Origin: Bacteroidales bacterium UBA2559
GTDB taxonomy: Bacteria > Bacteroidota > Bacteroidia > Bacteroidales > Bacteroidaceae
Direction of reading: 5' to 3'
Length of the DNA: 7,533 nucleotides
Assembly: GCA_002340405.1 (NCBI GenBank)
Contig: DDLZ01000118.1
Coordinates: 8,413 to 15,945 of the forward strand
The notes under the pieces are model-generated. The model ran no database searches. It saw only the letters and a list, made by a program, of their open reading frames with translations, and had not been told where the DNA came from. Both the position numbers and the translations under genes were made by a program. This document shows, piece by piece, positions 1-7,445 of this stretch (positions within the stretch are counted from its first letter, which is position 1; every line of letters starts with the position of its first letter).

Positions 1-1
1 C

Positions 2-202
2 AGAGCGGTGGGTTATGCCGGATGCTATTCGGTCGATAACCCTGCCGACCTGAAAAAAGCATTGGAAAAAATCAACGGACAGGCTCACGGTCCCCTGTTG
101 CTTGAAATAAAGGTCAAAAAAGGGAACCGCAAGGATCTGGGACGCCCCACAACCTCCCCCATTGAGAATAAAGCGGCGCTTATGGATTTTTTGAAAAGAT
201 AA
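2..202 (+). CDS. aepY: Phosphonopyruvate decarboxylase, C-terminal fragment (5' end outside window)
   Basis: The reading frame is open from the window edge and ends at TAA 200-202, giving the last 66 residues. The GTG at 8 is internal, because the frame continues upstream of it. The tail reads through a GYAGCYSVDNP segment, a strand ending in LLLEIKVKKG, and then RKDLGRPTTSPIENK. That ending is characteristic of AepY-type phosphonopyruvate decarboxylases, which are thiamine-diphosphate enzymes that convert 3-phosphonopyruvate to phosphonoacetaldehyde and CO2 and so pull the unfavourable PEP mutase equilibrium forward. The ThDP-binding core lies upstream and cannot be checked here. The next gene, a reductase suited to phosphonoacetaldehyde, starts only 3 bp after the stop, which strongly supports the assignment. 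Related ThDP enzymes such as sulfopyruvate decarboxylase share the fold, but the tail and the neighbour favour the phosphonate enzyme. Confidence 0.85.
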   Translation, partial: RAVGYAGCYSVDNPADLKKALEKINGQAHGPLLLEIKVKKGNRKDLGRPTTSPIENKAALMDFLKR

Positions 203-205
203 CTC

Positions 206-1327
206 ATGCATAAGATTGTATTTGGCATAGAAGAACTGGATGAACTGCTTACAATAGTAAACAGCCGTAAACTGTTTGTTGTCACAGACTCCTCATTTCC
301 TCTTCTCAACATCAGGGAACGGATCGACAATATTGCCGTTGAGAAGGTTTCCTTCTCGGATTTCAGCCCCAACCCCCTGTTTGAGGATGTCTGCAAAGGA
401 ATAGAGCTCTTCAAAAAGGAGGCATGCGATGCCATTCTGGCAGTTGGAGGGGGCAGCGCAATCGATGTTGCCAAATGCATAAAACTGGCTGTTCTGGCCA
501 GAGAGGGCAGAGATGCCATTATCCCGCCGCTCGTATTGGAAAATGTTGGGATAGACGGCTCAAGAATACCGATTATAGCCATTCCCACCACTGCCGGGAC
601 GGGCAGCGAATCCACGCACAATGCGGTCATTTACTATAAAGGCGAGAAACAGACAGTGACCAACGACGGTATATTGCCCGATTGGGCTCTGTTGGAGCCT
701 AAGGTCCTGAATACACTGCCCGTTTATCAGAAGAAATGTACCATGATGGATGCTCTGTGTCAGGGAATAGAGAGCTGGTGGTCTGTCAACTCCACCCCCG
801 ACAGCAGGGAATATGCGCAGCAGGCACTCCGGCTGATAAGGGAGAACTGGCGTTCCTATATTTTGGAAAACAGACCCTATGCCGCCTCTAAAATCATGCT
901 GGCGGCCAACTTTGCCGGACGTGCCATAAACATATCGGCCACCACGGCGGCCCACGCCATGAGTTACAAGATCACATCCATCTATGGTCTGCCCCATGGC
1001 CATGCCGTAGCGGTCTGTCTGCCTGAGCTCTGGGATCACATGATAACTCATACAGGGGATTGTATCGACCCGCGGGGAGAGGAGTATATGGCTCACATAT
1101 TCGGCAGGATTTCCGCAGAACTCGGTGCCGGATCGCCGGTTGAGGCCATAGAGCGGTTCCGCAAAATAATGGATGAGATGGGGTTGGAGAATCCCGTTTC
1201 GGTCAACCGCAGCGAGGAGCTCCGGCAGCTTGCCGGTTCCGTAAACCCTATCCGTCTTAAAAACAATCCCGTAATGCTTTCAGCCGAGACTCTGTACGGC
1301 CTTTACGATAAAATAGTTAAACCTTAA
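206..1327 (+). CDS. Iron-type alcohol dehydrogenase, probable phosphonoacetaldehyde reductase
   Basis: This is a 373-residue cytosolic protein of the group III (iron-containing) alcohol dehydrogenase family, of normal length. The N-terminal Rossmann-like half carries the nucleotide-binding GGGSAIDVAK at about 81-90 and PTTAGTGSE at about 127-135. The C-terminal helical half carries the metal site: D182, H250 (TTAAHAMSY) and H264 (GLPHGHA). The two histidines are 14 residues apart, as in the family. The fourth usual ligand, His four residues after the Asp (DALxHxIE), is Gln186 here (MDALCQGIES). Directly following aepY, it most likely reduces phosphonoacetaldehyde to 2-hydroxyethylphosphonate with NAD(P)H, the role of PhpC/FomC-type enzymes in phosphonate pathways. 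The ATG at 206 is 3 bp after the aepY stop and the N-terminus fits the family, so the start is fairly secure. The substrate is inferred from context and from overall resemblance to this branch. Another small aldehyde remains possible. Confidence 0.85.
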   Translation: MHKIVFGIEELDELLTIVNSRKLFVVTDSSFPLLNIRERIDNIAVEKVSFSDFSPNPLFEDVCKGIELFKKEACDAILAVGGGSAIDVAKCIKLAVLAREGRDAIIPPLVLENVGIDGSRIPIIAIPTTAGTGSESTHNAVIYYKGEKQTVTNDGILPDWALLEPKVLNTLPVYQKKCTMMDALCQGIESWWSVNSTPDSREYAQQALRLIRENWRSYILENRPYAASKIMLAANFAGRAINISATTAAHAMSYKITSIYGLPHGHAVAVCLPELWDHMITHTGDCIDPRGEEYMAHIFGRISAELGAGSPVEAIERFRKIMDEMGLENPVSVNRSEELRQLAGSVNPIRLKNNPVMLSAETLYGLYDKIVKP

Positions 1328-1332
1328 GCTCT

Positions 1333-2862
1333 ATGACTGTAATAGACCAGAAAAGAATAGCAAGGAACACACTGATGCTCTACTTCAGGATGGGCGTCAT
1401 CATGCTCATCAACTTCTACACCTCAAGGCTTGTGCTGAAAGTGTTGGGTGCGGATGACTTTGGCCTTTACACCGCAGTCGGGGGTCTGGTAATTGCCTTC
1501 GCTTTTATCAGGTCCACTTTATCATCGGCCAGCAACAGGTACTTTGCCTATGAGTTGGGACGGAACCGTTACGATGAACTGCATAAACTCTTCTGCCTGA
1601 ATGTCACAATATTTATAATACTGGCTGCCATAGTGCTGGTTCTTGCCGAAACGGCAGGTCTATGGTTCCTTTACAACAAAGTGAGCTTTTTCCCTGAACG
1701 GAGAGGTGCAGTCGGCTGGGTTTACCAGTTCACAATAATAGCCCTTGTTTTCAATCTCGTCTCTACCCCCTATCTTTCACTTATATTCGCAAATGAGAAG
1801 ATGCATGTCGTTGCCTACTCCAGTATTATTGAGACGGTTCTAAAATTGATTATCGTTTTCCTGCTGGTAAGGACCACAATGGACAAACTCGTTCTATATT
1901 CCGGTCTCATGGCACTTATTACCATAGGAATAAGCCTGTTCTATATTTTTTACTGTACCCTGTTCTACAGAGAGAGCAGATTCCGTTTCTACTGGAACAA
2001 GGCAAAGTTCAGGGAGATATCGGAATATATAGGATGGAATACCATAGGCGCTCTGGCCGATATGGGAAGAACACAGGGATTGAATCTGCTGCTCAATATG
2101 TTCTTCGGAACGGCGGTAAACGCCGCCCGCGGTATAGCATATCAGGTCTATGTCAACATCAACGGGTTCATAGTCAATTTTTCCGAGGCTTTCAAACCCC
2201 AGATTACAAAGTCCTATGCCAACAATGAGAAAGAAGGCATGATGAAACTTGTCTTTCAAAGTTCGAAGTTCTCATACTTTCTGCTTTTCATCCTTATTTT
2301 GCCGGTGTTTCTTGAGACTCCGATAATACTGGACATCTGGCTGGTCGATGTACCCGAACATACCGTCATATTATGCCGTCTGATGCTCATCACAGCATTG
2401 ATAAGCAGCACACATGTCCCTATGGCTACTGCTGTAAGAGCCACCGGTGACATCAAATGGTATCAGATTTTTGTATGCGGAGCTCTTCTGCTTCCGTTGC
2501 CCGTATCCTACATAATACTCAAGATGGGGTACGGCACTCCCGCTCTTGTCTATATAATCGATCTGATAGCTGCCGCTGTTGCCCAAATCATGAGATTTGT
2601 GATCATGGTGGTGCAGATGAAGATGAACTTCAGGGAATATGCCGGACAGGTGCTTTTGCCCACAGCCATCGTCTCCCTGATATCGGCAATAATTCCGGTA
2701 GCGCTGGTCCTAAATATGGATGCCGGTATAACAAGGTTCATTGTCGTCACCCTGACCAGCTTCCTGACAACAGCCGTTGCCGTCTATACATTGGGGTTGA
2801 CAGTTACCGAAAGAAAACATATATTGGAAACCATAAAACTAAAAAGCAAAATATCGGGATGA
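1333..2862 (+). CDS. Polysaccharide flippase (Wzx-like, MOP/PST superfamily)
   Basis: This is a 509-residue integral inner-membrane protein with about 13-14 hydrophobic segments, for example around 12-38, 45-65, 87-113, 128-152, 160-180, 186-210, 262-282, 313-330, 345-365, 375-396, 402-427, 438-460 and 466-490. The N-terminus ([13 protein letters not shown], then [17 protein letters not shown] and a serine-rich segment before NRYFAYELG) is the signature of the flippases common in Bacteroides capsule loci. So is the middle segment around 262-295, with [10 protein letters not shown] and then [10 protein letters not shown]. It would move undecaprenyl-diphosphate-linked oligosaccharide from the cytoplasmic to the periplasmic face for polymerisation or ligation. 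The start lies 5 bp after the preceding stop, and the stop overlaps the next start in ATGA, so translation is probably coupled. It is close to the family's usual length with no sign of damage. Its exact substrate cannot be read from sequence. Confidence 0.92.
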   Translation: MTVIDQKRIARNTLMLYFRMGVIMLINFYTSRLVLKVLGADDFGLYTAVGGLVIAFAFIRSTLSSASNRYFAYELGRNRYDELHKLFCLNVTIFIILAAIVLVLAETAGLWFLYNKVSFFPERRGAVGWVYQFTIIALVFNLVSTPYLSLIFANEKMHVVAYSSIIETVLKLIIVFLLVRTTMDKLVLYSGLMALITIGISLFYIFYCTLFYRESRFRFYWNKAKFREISEYIGWNTIGALADMGRTQGLNLLLNMFFGTAVNAARGIAYQVYVNINGFIVNFSEAFKPQITKSYANNEKEGMMKLVFQSSKFSYFLLFILILPVFLETPIILDIWLVDVPEHTVILCRLMLITALISSTHVPMATAVRATGDIKWYQIFVCGALLLPLPVSYIILKMGYGTPALVYIIDLIAAAVAQIMRFVIMVVQMKMNFREYAGQVLLPTAIVSLISAIIPVALVLNMDAGITRFIVVTLTSFLTTAVAVYTLGLTVTERKHILETIKLKSKISG

Positions 2863-3668
2863 TTGAGAGTAAAATACAATCGGAACTAAACAAAAAGTAT
2901 AATCCGGAGGGAAGCCCGTTGAGAAATCAACAGCTTCATGTTCTGGACATCCTGGTCCTTTTTGATAAAATTTGCAGAGAGAACGGCATTGACTACTGGC
3001 TCCATGGCGGCACTCTGCTCGGAGCCGTAAGACACGGAGGATTCATTCCCTGGGACGATGACGTGGACGTATGTATCAAAGCGGTTGACTACCGTAAATT
3101 CAGGAAGGTTTTCCTGCGCAACCTCCCCAAAAGATACCGGTTGGTGGATTACAGGACCTCTCCCAGAGAGTGTCACCGGACCTGGATAAGGATTGTTGAT
3201 ACGAAATATTCAGTTAAAAGAATTTATAATGAAGAGATAGTTACTGAACCTGTCTGGATTGACGTTTTCACAATGATCAACGGCACTGTTAAAAAGAAGA
3301 GATTTCTGGAAAACACCCATGGCAAAATATTACGCCGCAGGATGAATGTGATTCTGGACGGACACGCCAAGCGTAATGTGGCGCTGCTGCTTTACCCCTT
3401 TTCTGCCTTCTTGACCGATATTGTCAAACTTTACGACAGAATATTTAACAAAGACCTATATGTGCAGAATTACGGCTGTTTCTTCTTTTTCAAAGAGTTA
3501 CCTGCAAAAAAGCTGTTTCCAACAAAAGATATTATGTTTGAAGGCCACCGACTAAGGGGACCGGCAGACAGTCATGAGATATGCCGACTCATATACGATG
3601 ACTATATGTCATTGCCCGATGAAAATGACAGAGCTACACACGATATTTTAGAATTTATCTCCAACTGA
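2859..3668 (+). CDS. LicD-family phosphotransferase, first of a tandem pair
   Basis: This is a 269-residue protein of the LicD/fukutin-type nucleotidyltransferase-fold family, whose members transfer phospho-substituents (phosphocholine in the classical LicD) from a nucleotide-activated donor to glycans. The family core is intact: a helix ending in [23 protein letters not shown] at 50-59, and FIPWDDDVD at 62-70, where the Asp cluster should bind metal and catalyse. IDVF at 134-137 follows, then FEGHRL at 227-232 and YDDYMSLP at 246-253 near the C-terminus. The frame is open far upstream, from 2457, but that part overlaps the flippase. The ATG at 2859 is preferred because it overlaps the flippase stop as ATGA and begins just before the conserved domain. 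There is no signal peptide, so it should act in the cytoplasm. Given the upstream phosphonate genes, it may transfer a phosphonate such as 2-hydroxyethylphosphonate. The group transferred is inferred, not shown. Confidence 0.88.
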   Translation: MIESKIQSELNKKYNPEGSPLRNQQLHVLDILVLFDKICRENGIDYWLHGGTLLGAVRHGGFIPWDDDVDVCIKAVDYRKFRKVFLRNLPKRYRLVDYRTSPRECHRTWIRIVDTKYSVKRIYNEEIVTEPVWIDVFTMINGTVKKKRFLENTHGKILRRRMNVILDGHAKRNVALLLYPFSAFLTDIVKLYDRIFNKDLYVQNYGCFFFFKELPAKKLFPTKDIMFEGHRLRGPADSHEICRLIYDDYMSLPDENDRATHDILEFISN

Positions 3669-3671
3669 CCT

Positions 3672-4511
3672 ATGGATGAGATTAATATGATAAACAGTCC
3701 GGGTACTCCGTTGAGAAAGGCTCAGGAGATCATGCTTGAAATGCTGATTGAGTTTGACCGCATTTGCCGTAAGCATAGACTTACCTACTGGCTGGAATGG
3801 GGGACCCTGCTGGGCGCCGTACGCCATAAAGGATTCGTGCCCTGGGATGATGATATGGACCTGGCTATGCCTGCCGAAGATTTTGAAAAGTTTATGGCGA
3901 TAGGGCAGACTGAGCTGAGTGACGGCTATATGCTTCAGACCGAAGAGCTGGACAGAGGATCGGGTGTTTGCGGAGGTCTGTTCCGTCTGAGACACAAAAA
4001 CTCACTGTTGATAGGCACTCTCGATGATTTCGAAAAAGGATATTGCAAAGGGATTGCCGTCGATATCTTTAAGGAGGTACCATACCCGACAGTATCCCGC
4101 CGCACCTTTAAGTTCTTTAGCCGGAGAATAAACAAATCCCACTCGTTTTTCCGGTTCAGTCAGAAACTGACCTTCAAAAATGTGATCTCTGCTCTCGTCT
4201 ACCCCATTTATAACCGTTTCTATCTGCTTCTGTGGAGGATCGTCTGCATAGGCAGAAAACGCAACCGCATGATGCCGGAGATCAATAAGGCCACTTACGG
4301 ATATCCCACATTGCTGTCGGATATTTTCCCTCTTTCGGAAATTGAATTTGAAGGACATATGTTCCCGGCGCCGAAAAATCCCGATGCCCGGCTGAAAGAT
4401 CTGTACGGAGACTACATGACGATGCCTCCCCCCGAAAAGAGACGTATTCACGCCAAATTCATCTGTCCGGATACTGCCGATTGTTACAATAATTTCACCC
4501 CTGACAAATAA
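3672..4511 (+). CDS. LicD-family phosphotransferase, second of a tandem pair
   Basis: This 279-residue cytosolic protein has the same architecture as its upstream neighbour but is clearly divergent from it. The catalytic region reads [21 protein letters not shown] at about 43-63, with the Asp cluster at 59-61 and 63. It is followed by VDIF at 130-133, FPLSEIEFEGH at 219-229 and LYGDYMTMPPP at 244-254. These are the landmarks of the LicD family. One difference is Trp43 where the first copy has Gly50 just before GTLLG (EWG against HGG). Beyond the landmarks the middle third (about residues 75-210) shows little resemblance to the first copy, suggesting a different acceptor or donor. The start at 3672 is 3 bp after the previous stop. 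Met6 is an alternative start only 15 bp downstream. It could transfer phosphocholine, a phosphonate or another phospho-group. The sequence alone does not decide between them. Confidence 0.88.
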   Translation: MDEINMINSPGTPLRKAQEIMLEMLIEFDRICRKHRLTYWLEWGTLLGAVRHKGFVPWDDDMDLAMPAEDFEKFMAIGQTELSDGYMLQTEELDRGSGVCGGLFRLRHKNSLLIGTLDDFEKGYCKGIAVDIFKEVPYPTVSRRTFKFFSRRINKSHSFFRFSQKLTFKNVISALVYPIYNRFYLLLWRIVCIGRKRNRMMPEINKATYGYPTLLSDIFPLSEIEFEGHMFPAPKNPDARLKDLYGDYMTMPPPEKRRIHAKFICPDTADCYNNFTPDK

Positions 4512-4521
4512 CAGTAGAGCC

Positions 4522-5730
4522 ATGAACATTCTTTTTCTTACAGAAAACGAGATCAGCCCGCTGCAGGGCGGAACAGAGCGCATCACCCATACTCTGGCAC
4601 AGGAGTTTATGGAGCGGGGCCTGAACTGCTTCTCTGCATGGTGCATACCGTGCACTATGCCGGTCGTCTCAAATTTCAGCGGCAAACAGAGAATTGAGGA
4701 GGGAAAAGAAGAAACTGCTCTAAATAGTTTTATTAAGAAAAATGAGATTGACATTGTTATCTGTAATCTGGTCAATATAAAGTACAAAAGGATCCTGCTG
4801 CCGGCTGTTTACCGGGTAACACGCAATACCGCAACTAGTGTCGTAGCCTGCTATCATGCCATGCCCGGCGAGGAACTTATCGGCAACACTTTAAGAAGCA
4901 GTCTGTACAGAATTTCCAGAGGGCGCAACATCACTGAGAACCTTAAAGATGTGCTGCTGTCCCTGACTCCCGACCTGTTATTGAAGACTCTGTTCCGAAA
5001 ATACATACGGGACCGTTACAGATTGATGTATGATAATTGCGACAAGCTGGTGCTCCTGTCTGACAGCTTCCATGATAAGTTTGCAACGTTGGGTGAAATT
5101 GAGACAGACGACAAGTTCTGCACAATTCACAACGCACTTTCATTTGACACATTCCTTAAGCCGGAAGATATCGGAAAGAAAGAGAAGACCGTAATGATGC
5201 TCTCCAGGATGGACGAAAAGTCCAAAAGGATAACCCTTGCTCTCAGGGTGTGGAAAAAGGTCAACCTCTCGGGTAATCATGAGGAGTGGAAACTGGTACT
5301 CGTAGGAGGAGGGGCGGATCTTGACTGGTTCAAAAAAATCGCAAAGAGGATGCGACTGAGAAACATATCGTTCGAAGGCCGGCAAGAGGAGATCATGCCG
5401 TACTACAAAAATGCCTCCATATTCATGCTCACGTCGGCATATGAAGGATGGGGCATAACATTGACCGAAGCACAACAGAACGGAGTGGTACCCATAGCAT
5501 TCAACACATACGCATCGCTCCGGGATATTATTGATGACGGTAAAAACGGCATAATCGTTCAAAGAGACGACATAAGGGCTTTTGCCGACAGACTCATGTG
5601 GCTCATGGACCACAAAACCCGGCGTGAGGAGATGGCCCGTGCAGGCCTTGAATCCTCTCAACGATTCCAAACCCCGGTAATTGCCGACAAATGGATAGAT
5701 CTTTTCAAATCTCTGACTCAATCCCTATGA
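4522..5730 (+). CDS. Glycosyltransferase, GT4 type (GT-B fold)
   Basis: This 402-residue protein has the two-domain GT-B layout. The N-terminal acceptor domain starts with the strand MNILFLTENE and the glycine-rich PLQGGTER loop at 13-20. The C-terminal donor domain begins around 220 with the strand VMMLSRMDEKSKR (Arg229 and Lys235 in the usual phosphate-contacting positions). It contains VLVGGGAD at 259-266 and FEGRQEEIMPYYKNASIF at 284-301. The E-x7-E motif is Glu308 and Glu316 in EGWGITLTEAQQNG. This is the signature of retaining GT4 enzymes, which use nucleotide sugars to extend lipid-linked oligosaccharides at the cytoplasmic face of the inner membrane. The sugar and linkage cannot be predicted. 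The start is 10 bp after the preceding stop with no clear Shine-Dalgarno, and the stop overlaps the next start in ATGA. There is no membrane segment, so it probably associates with the membrane peripherally. Confidence 0.92.
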   Translation: MNILFLTENEISPLQGGTERITHTLAQEFMERGLNCFSAWCIPCTMPVVSNFSGKQRIEEGKEETALNSFIKKNEIDIVICNLVNIKYKRILLPAVYRVTRNTATSVVACYHAMPGEELIGNTLRSSLYRISRGRNITENLKDVLLSLTPDLLLKTLFRKYIRDRYRLMYDNCDKLVLLSDSFHDKFATLGEIETDDKFCTIHNALSFDTFLKPEDIGKKEKTVMMLSRMDEKSKRITLALRVWKKVNLSGNHEEWKLVLVGGGADLDWFKKIAKRMRLRNISFEGRQEEIMPYYKNASIFMLTSAYEGWGITLTEAQQNGVVPIAFNTYASLRDIIDDGKNGIIVQRDDIRAFADRLMWLMDHKTRREEMARAGLESSQRFQTPVIADKWIDLFKSLTQSL

Positions 5731-6527
5731 AGATATCACTGATTGTTCCCGTTTACAATGCCGGCTCCTACATAGGCGCCTTCCTTGAATCCGTAACCGC
5801 TCAGACTCTGGACGGCATACAGGTCATTCTGGTCGATGACCGCGGAAGTGATGACAGCATCAATATTGCCCGGAAATATATCAGGGAACACCCTTCCGAA
5901 AAAGAGTTCATCATTCTGGATGCAGGGACCAACCGCGGACCGGGAGGTGCCAGAAATCTGGGTATTGAAAAGGCGGCCGGCGAATATCTTGTCTTTGCCG
6001 ACAGTGACGACCTGCTTGAACCCGAATATTGCGAAGCACTCTACACTGCAGCAAAAAAACATGATGCCGACATAGTCTGCTGCGATGCCCGGTACGGCGA
6101 CAAAATACTCTCAAACAGGGCTGTTCATACCGGTATCCTCGAAAAAAAGAGCCGGAAGAAGACGCTTGCCGGCTTTGTAACCTATCTCTGGACATATGCA
6201 TTCCGCAGAGAATTCATACTTGAAAACGGGATACGGTTCCCACTTCAACGCAGCGCCGAGGACTCCTGCTTTGTCACCTGTAGCTGGCTGAGTGCCCGGA
6301 GTTCGGCCTACATAGAGAGGCCTCTCTACCGTTACATACCCCGCGATACCTCTGTGAGTCGCGTCAAGGAACGCGCCCGATGGAAAAACAGGATAAAATC
6401 ATTCTGTAAAGTCAAGGAGTATGCCAAAGAGAAGAATATCTACCGGCAGTACCGCTGCGCCATTGACCGGCTCTGCTTCAAAAAGGGAACTCTGCTTGCA
6501 ATAAAAGACTATCTGACAAATCTGTAA
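5727..6527 (+). CDS. Glycosyltransferase, GT2 type (GT-A fold)
   Basis: This 266-residue protein is a typical family 2 glycosyltransferase. Its landmarks in order are ISLIVPVYN at 3-11, VDDRGSDDS at 36-44, NRGPGGARNLGI at 69-80, the metal- and nucleotide-binding ADSDD at 91-95, WTYAFRREFI at 155-164 (the W-x-x-x-x-R region near the acceptor site), AEDSCF at 177-182 with the likely catalytic acidic residue, and YRYIPRDTS at 201-209. It would transfer a sugar from a nucleotide donor with inversion during repeat-unit assembly. The frame also offers an ATG at 5691, but that adds 12 residues inside the preceding gene. The ATG at 5727 places the first beta-strand right after Met, as is usual, and overlaps the upstream stop as ATGA. 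The protein is on the short side for the family, and the C-terminal part after about 215 is basic and lysine-rich. Donor and acceptor are unknown. Confidence 0.92.
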   Translation: MKISLIVPVYNAGSYIGAFLESVTAQTLDGIQVILVDDRGSDDSINIARKYIREHPSEKEFIILDAGTNRGPGGARNLGIEKAAGEYLVFADSDDLLEPEYCEALYTAAKKHDADIVCCDARYGDKILSNRAVHTGILEKKSRKKTLAGFVTYLWTYAFRREFILENGIRFPLQRSAEDSCFVTCSWLSARSSAYIERPLYRYIPRDTSVSRVKERARWKNRIKSFCKVKEYAKEKNIYRQYRCAIDRLCFKKGTLLAIKDYLTNL

Positions 6528-6528
6528 T

Positions 6529-7398
6529 ATGGAAAGAATTAAAATATTTACCCGTTCGTTCAACCTCAGGCTCTACCGCAACTCCAGGGAGCTGTTTGAC
6601 CGGCTTGGCGTTCCGATTGTGCGTCTGACGGACCAGACTGCCGACGGCTACTTCTACACAATGCTTAAGGATACCCAGTGCGATGTTGCCATAAACATCG
6701 ATGAGGATGCCTTTTTGGCCGATCCCGAAGCCATGTTCAGGCTTGCCGACTATGTGATTGAGAACGGTTACGCCAATGCCGGCTGTCCCGATGGCGGCGG
6801 ATATTGTCCGCGCTCCGGCAACCCTCTTGTCACCAATCCCTTCTTCAACATCCTGAATCTTAAACTTATCAGGACAAAATTTGACAAAAAAGAGGTAAAA
6901 GAGTTCGATTACGCCGCTCATAAAGATGAGATGATACGCCGTTTCCCAAAGGAGAGACTTGAAACCGAATATGATTTTGAGCGATGCGACTATGAACCCT
7001 ACTACCGGTTTTTCCTCTGGACTGCCTATAATTTCAAGACACTCTATCTGCCATCAGCACGTCATGAGGATGGGACCAGCACCATCCTGCTGGACCTTGA
7101 AGGAAAAACGCTCTGTATGCACTCATGGTTTGCCAGATTCTATACTACGCCCGACTGGGCTGTAAAATTCTTTGAGCCGAAACGAGGCATGCAGAAGGCG
7201 CGAATAGACGCACTGATTGACCAGACCTACTCTATTCGCGGCATGGAAAGACCCAAATTCGGAGTTTTTGACAGGCTGTTGTTCTTTGGCGACAAAATAA
7301 TAAGATGGGTTATAAAGGTGCCGCAACGTATTTCGCGTTGGCCTTATAAAATAAGAAAAAAGATCGGCCTGCGTAAGCAACGTAAGCAGACAGGCTGA
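6529..7398 (+). CDS. Unrecognised protein, putative GT-A-like sugar transferase
   Basis: I cannot name the family of this 289-residue protein. It starts 1 bp after the GT2 stop, so it belongs to the same operon. The N-terminus forms a strand (RIKIFTRSFN). Around 51-90 there is a hydrophobic strand CDVAINIDEDAFL with an acidic DED at 58-60, followed by a helix and GCPDGGG. This order of strand, DxD, helix, glycine-rich loop resembles the nucleotide-sugar site of GT-A glycosyltransferases. A late LCMHSWFARF at 195-204 could supply a metal-binding histidine, as in several GT-A families. The last 35 residues are strongly basic with interspersed aromatics (IIRWVIKVP, RWPYKIRKKIGL, RKQRKQ), suggesting an amphipathic tail that binds the inner-membrane face. 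There is no signal peptide or clear transmembrane helix. The fold and function are inferred from motif order and the glycosyltransferase neighbours. A different transferase or sugar-modifying enzyme is possible. Confidence 0.6.
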   Translation: MERIKIFTRSFNLRLYRNSRELFDRLGVPIVRLTDQTADGYFYTMLKDTQCDVAINIDEDAFLADPEAMFRLADYVIENGYANAGCPDGGGYCPRSGNPLVTNPFFNILNLKLIRTKFDKKEVKEFDYAAHKDEMIRRFPKERLETEYDFERCDYEPYYRFFLWTAYNFKTLYLPSARHEDGTSTILLDLEGKTLCMHSWFARFYTTPDWAVKFFEPKRGMQKARIDALIDQTYSIRGMERPKFGVFDRLLFFGDKIIRWVIKVPQRISRWPYKIRKKIGLRKQRKQTG

Positions 7399-7445
7399 TA
7401 CCCCAACCCAAACAAAATCGGAATAAAAATTTTAGATTAATAAAT
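7399..7445 (+). promoter_or_regulatory. AT-rich gap that may hold a promoter and leader for the next gene
   Basis: This 47-bp gap is the longest in the window. All other junctions are 10 bp or less. It contains an A-tract/T-tract palindrome TAAAAATTTTA at 7424-7434 and then an A/T-only leader up to the ATG at 7446, typical of translation starts in Bacteroidetes, which rarely use a Shine-Dalgarno. I see no convincing match to the Bacteroides -7 (TAnnTTTG) and -33 (TTTG) elements, so a promoter is only possible. The gap could equally be a simple break within one transcript. Confidence 0.25.

Noticed and set aside
85..630. Minus-strand open frame of 181 codons
   Set aside because: It is antisense to aepY and the dehydrogenase. 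The serine-rich, low-complexity translation is typical of an antisense shadow.
2457..2858. Upstream extension of the first LicD frame, in frame with 134 extra codons
   Set aside because: It overlaps the conserved flippase coding sequence in another frame, and its translation is rich in Cys, Arg and Ser with no domain. The ATGA-overlapping start at 2859 fits better.
4002..4787. Long minus-strand open frame of 261 codons
   Set aside because: It lies opposite the second LicD gene and the start of the GT4 gene, both with clear family motifs. Its translation shows no recognisable domain and it has no neighbours on that strand.
5140..5721. Minus-strand open frame of 193 codons
   Set aside because: It is antisense to the donor domain of the GT4 gene, where the E-x7-E motif and strands are clearly coded on the + strand. 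It shows no motif of its own.
5691..5726. Upstream ATG for the GT2 gene
   Set aside because: The extra 12 residues precede the first beta-strand, lie within the GT4 gene, and are not typical of the family. The ATG at 5727 has the coupled-overlap arrangement.
7367..7395. Inverted repeat GCCTG / CAGGC as a transcription terminator
   Set aside because: The stem is only 5 bp with a 19-nt loop, lies within the coding sequence and has no T-run after it. It is too weak to call.
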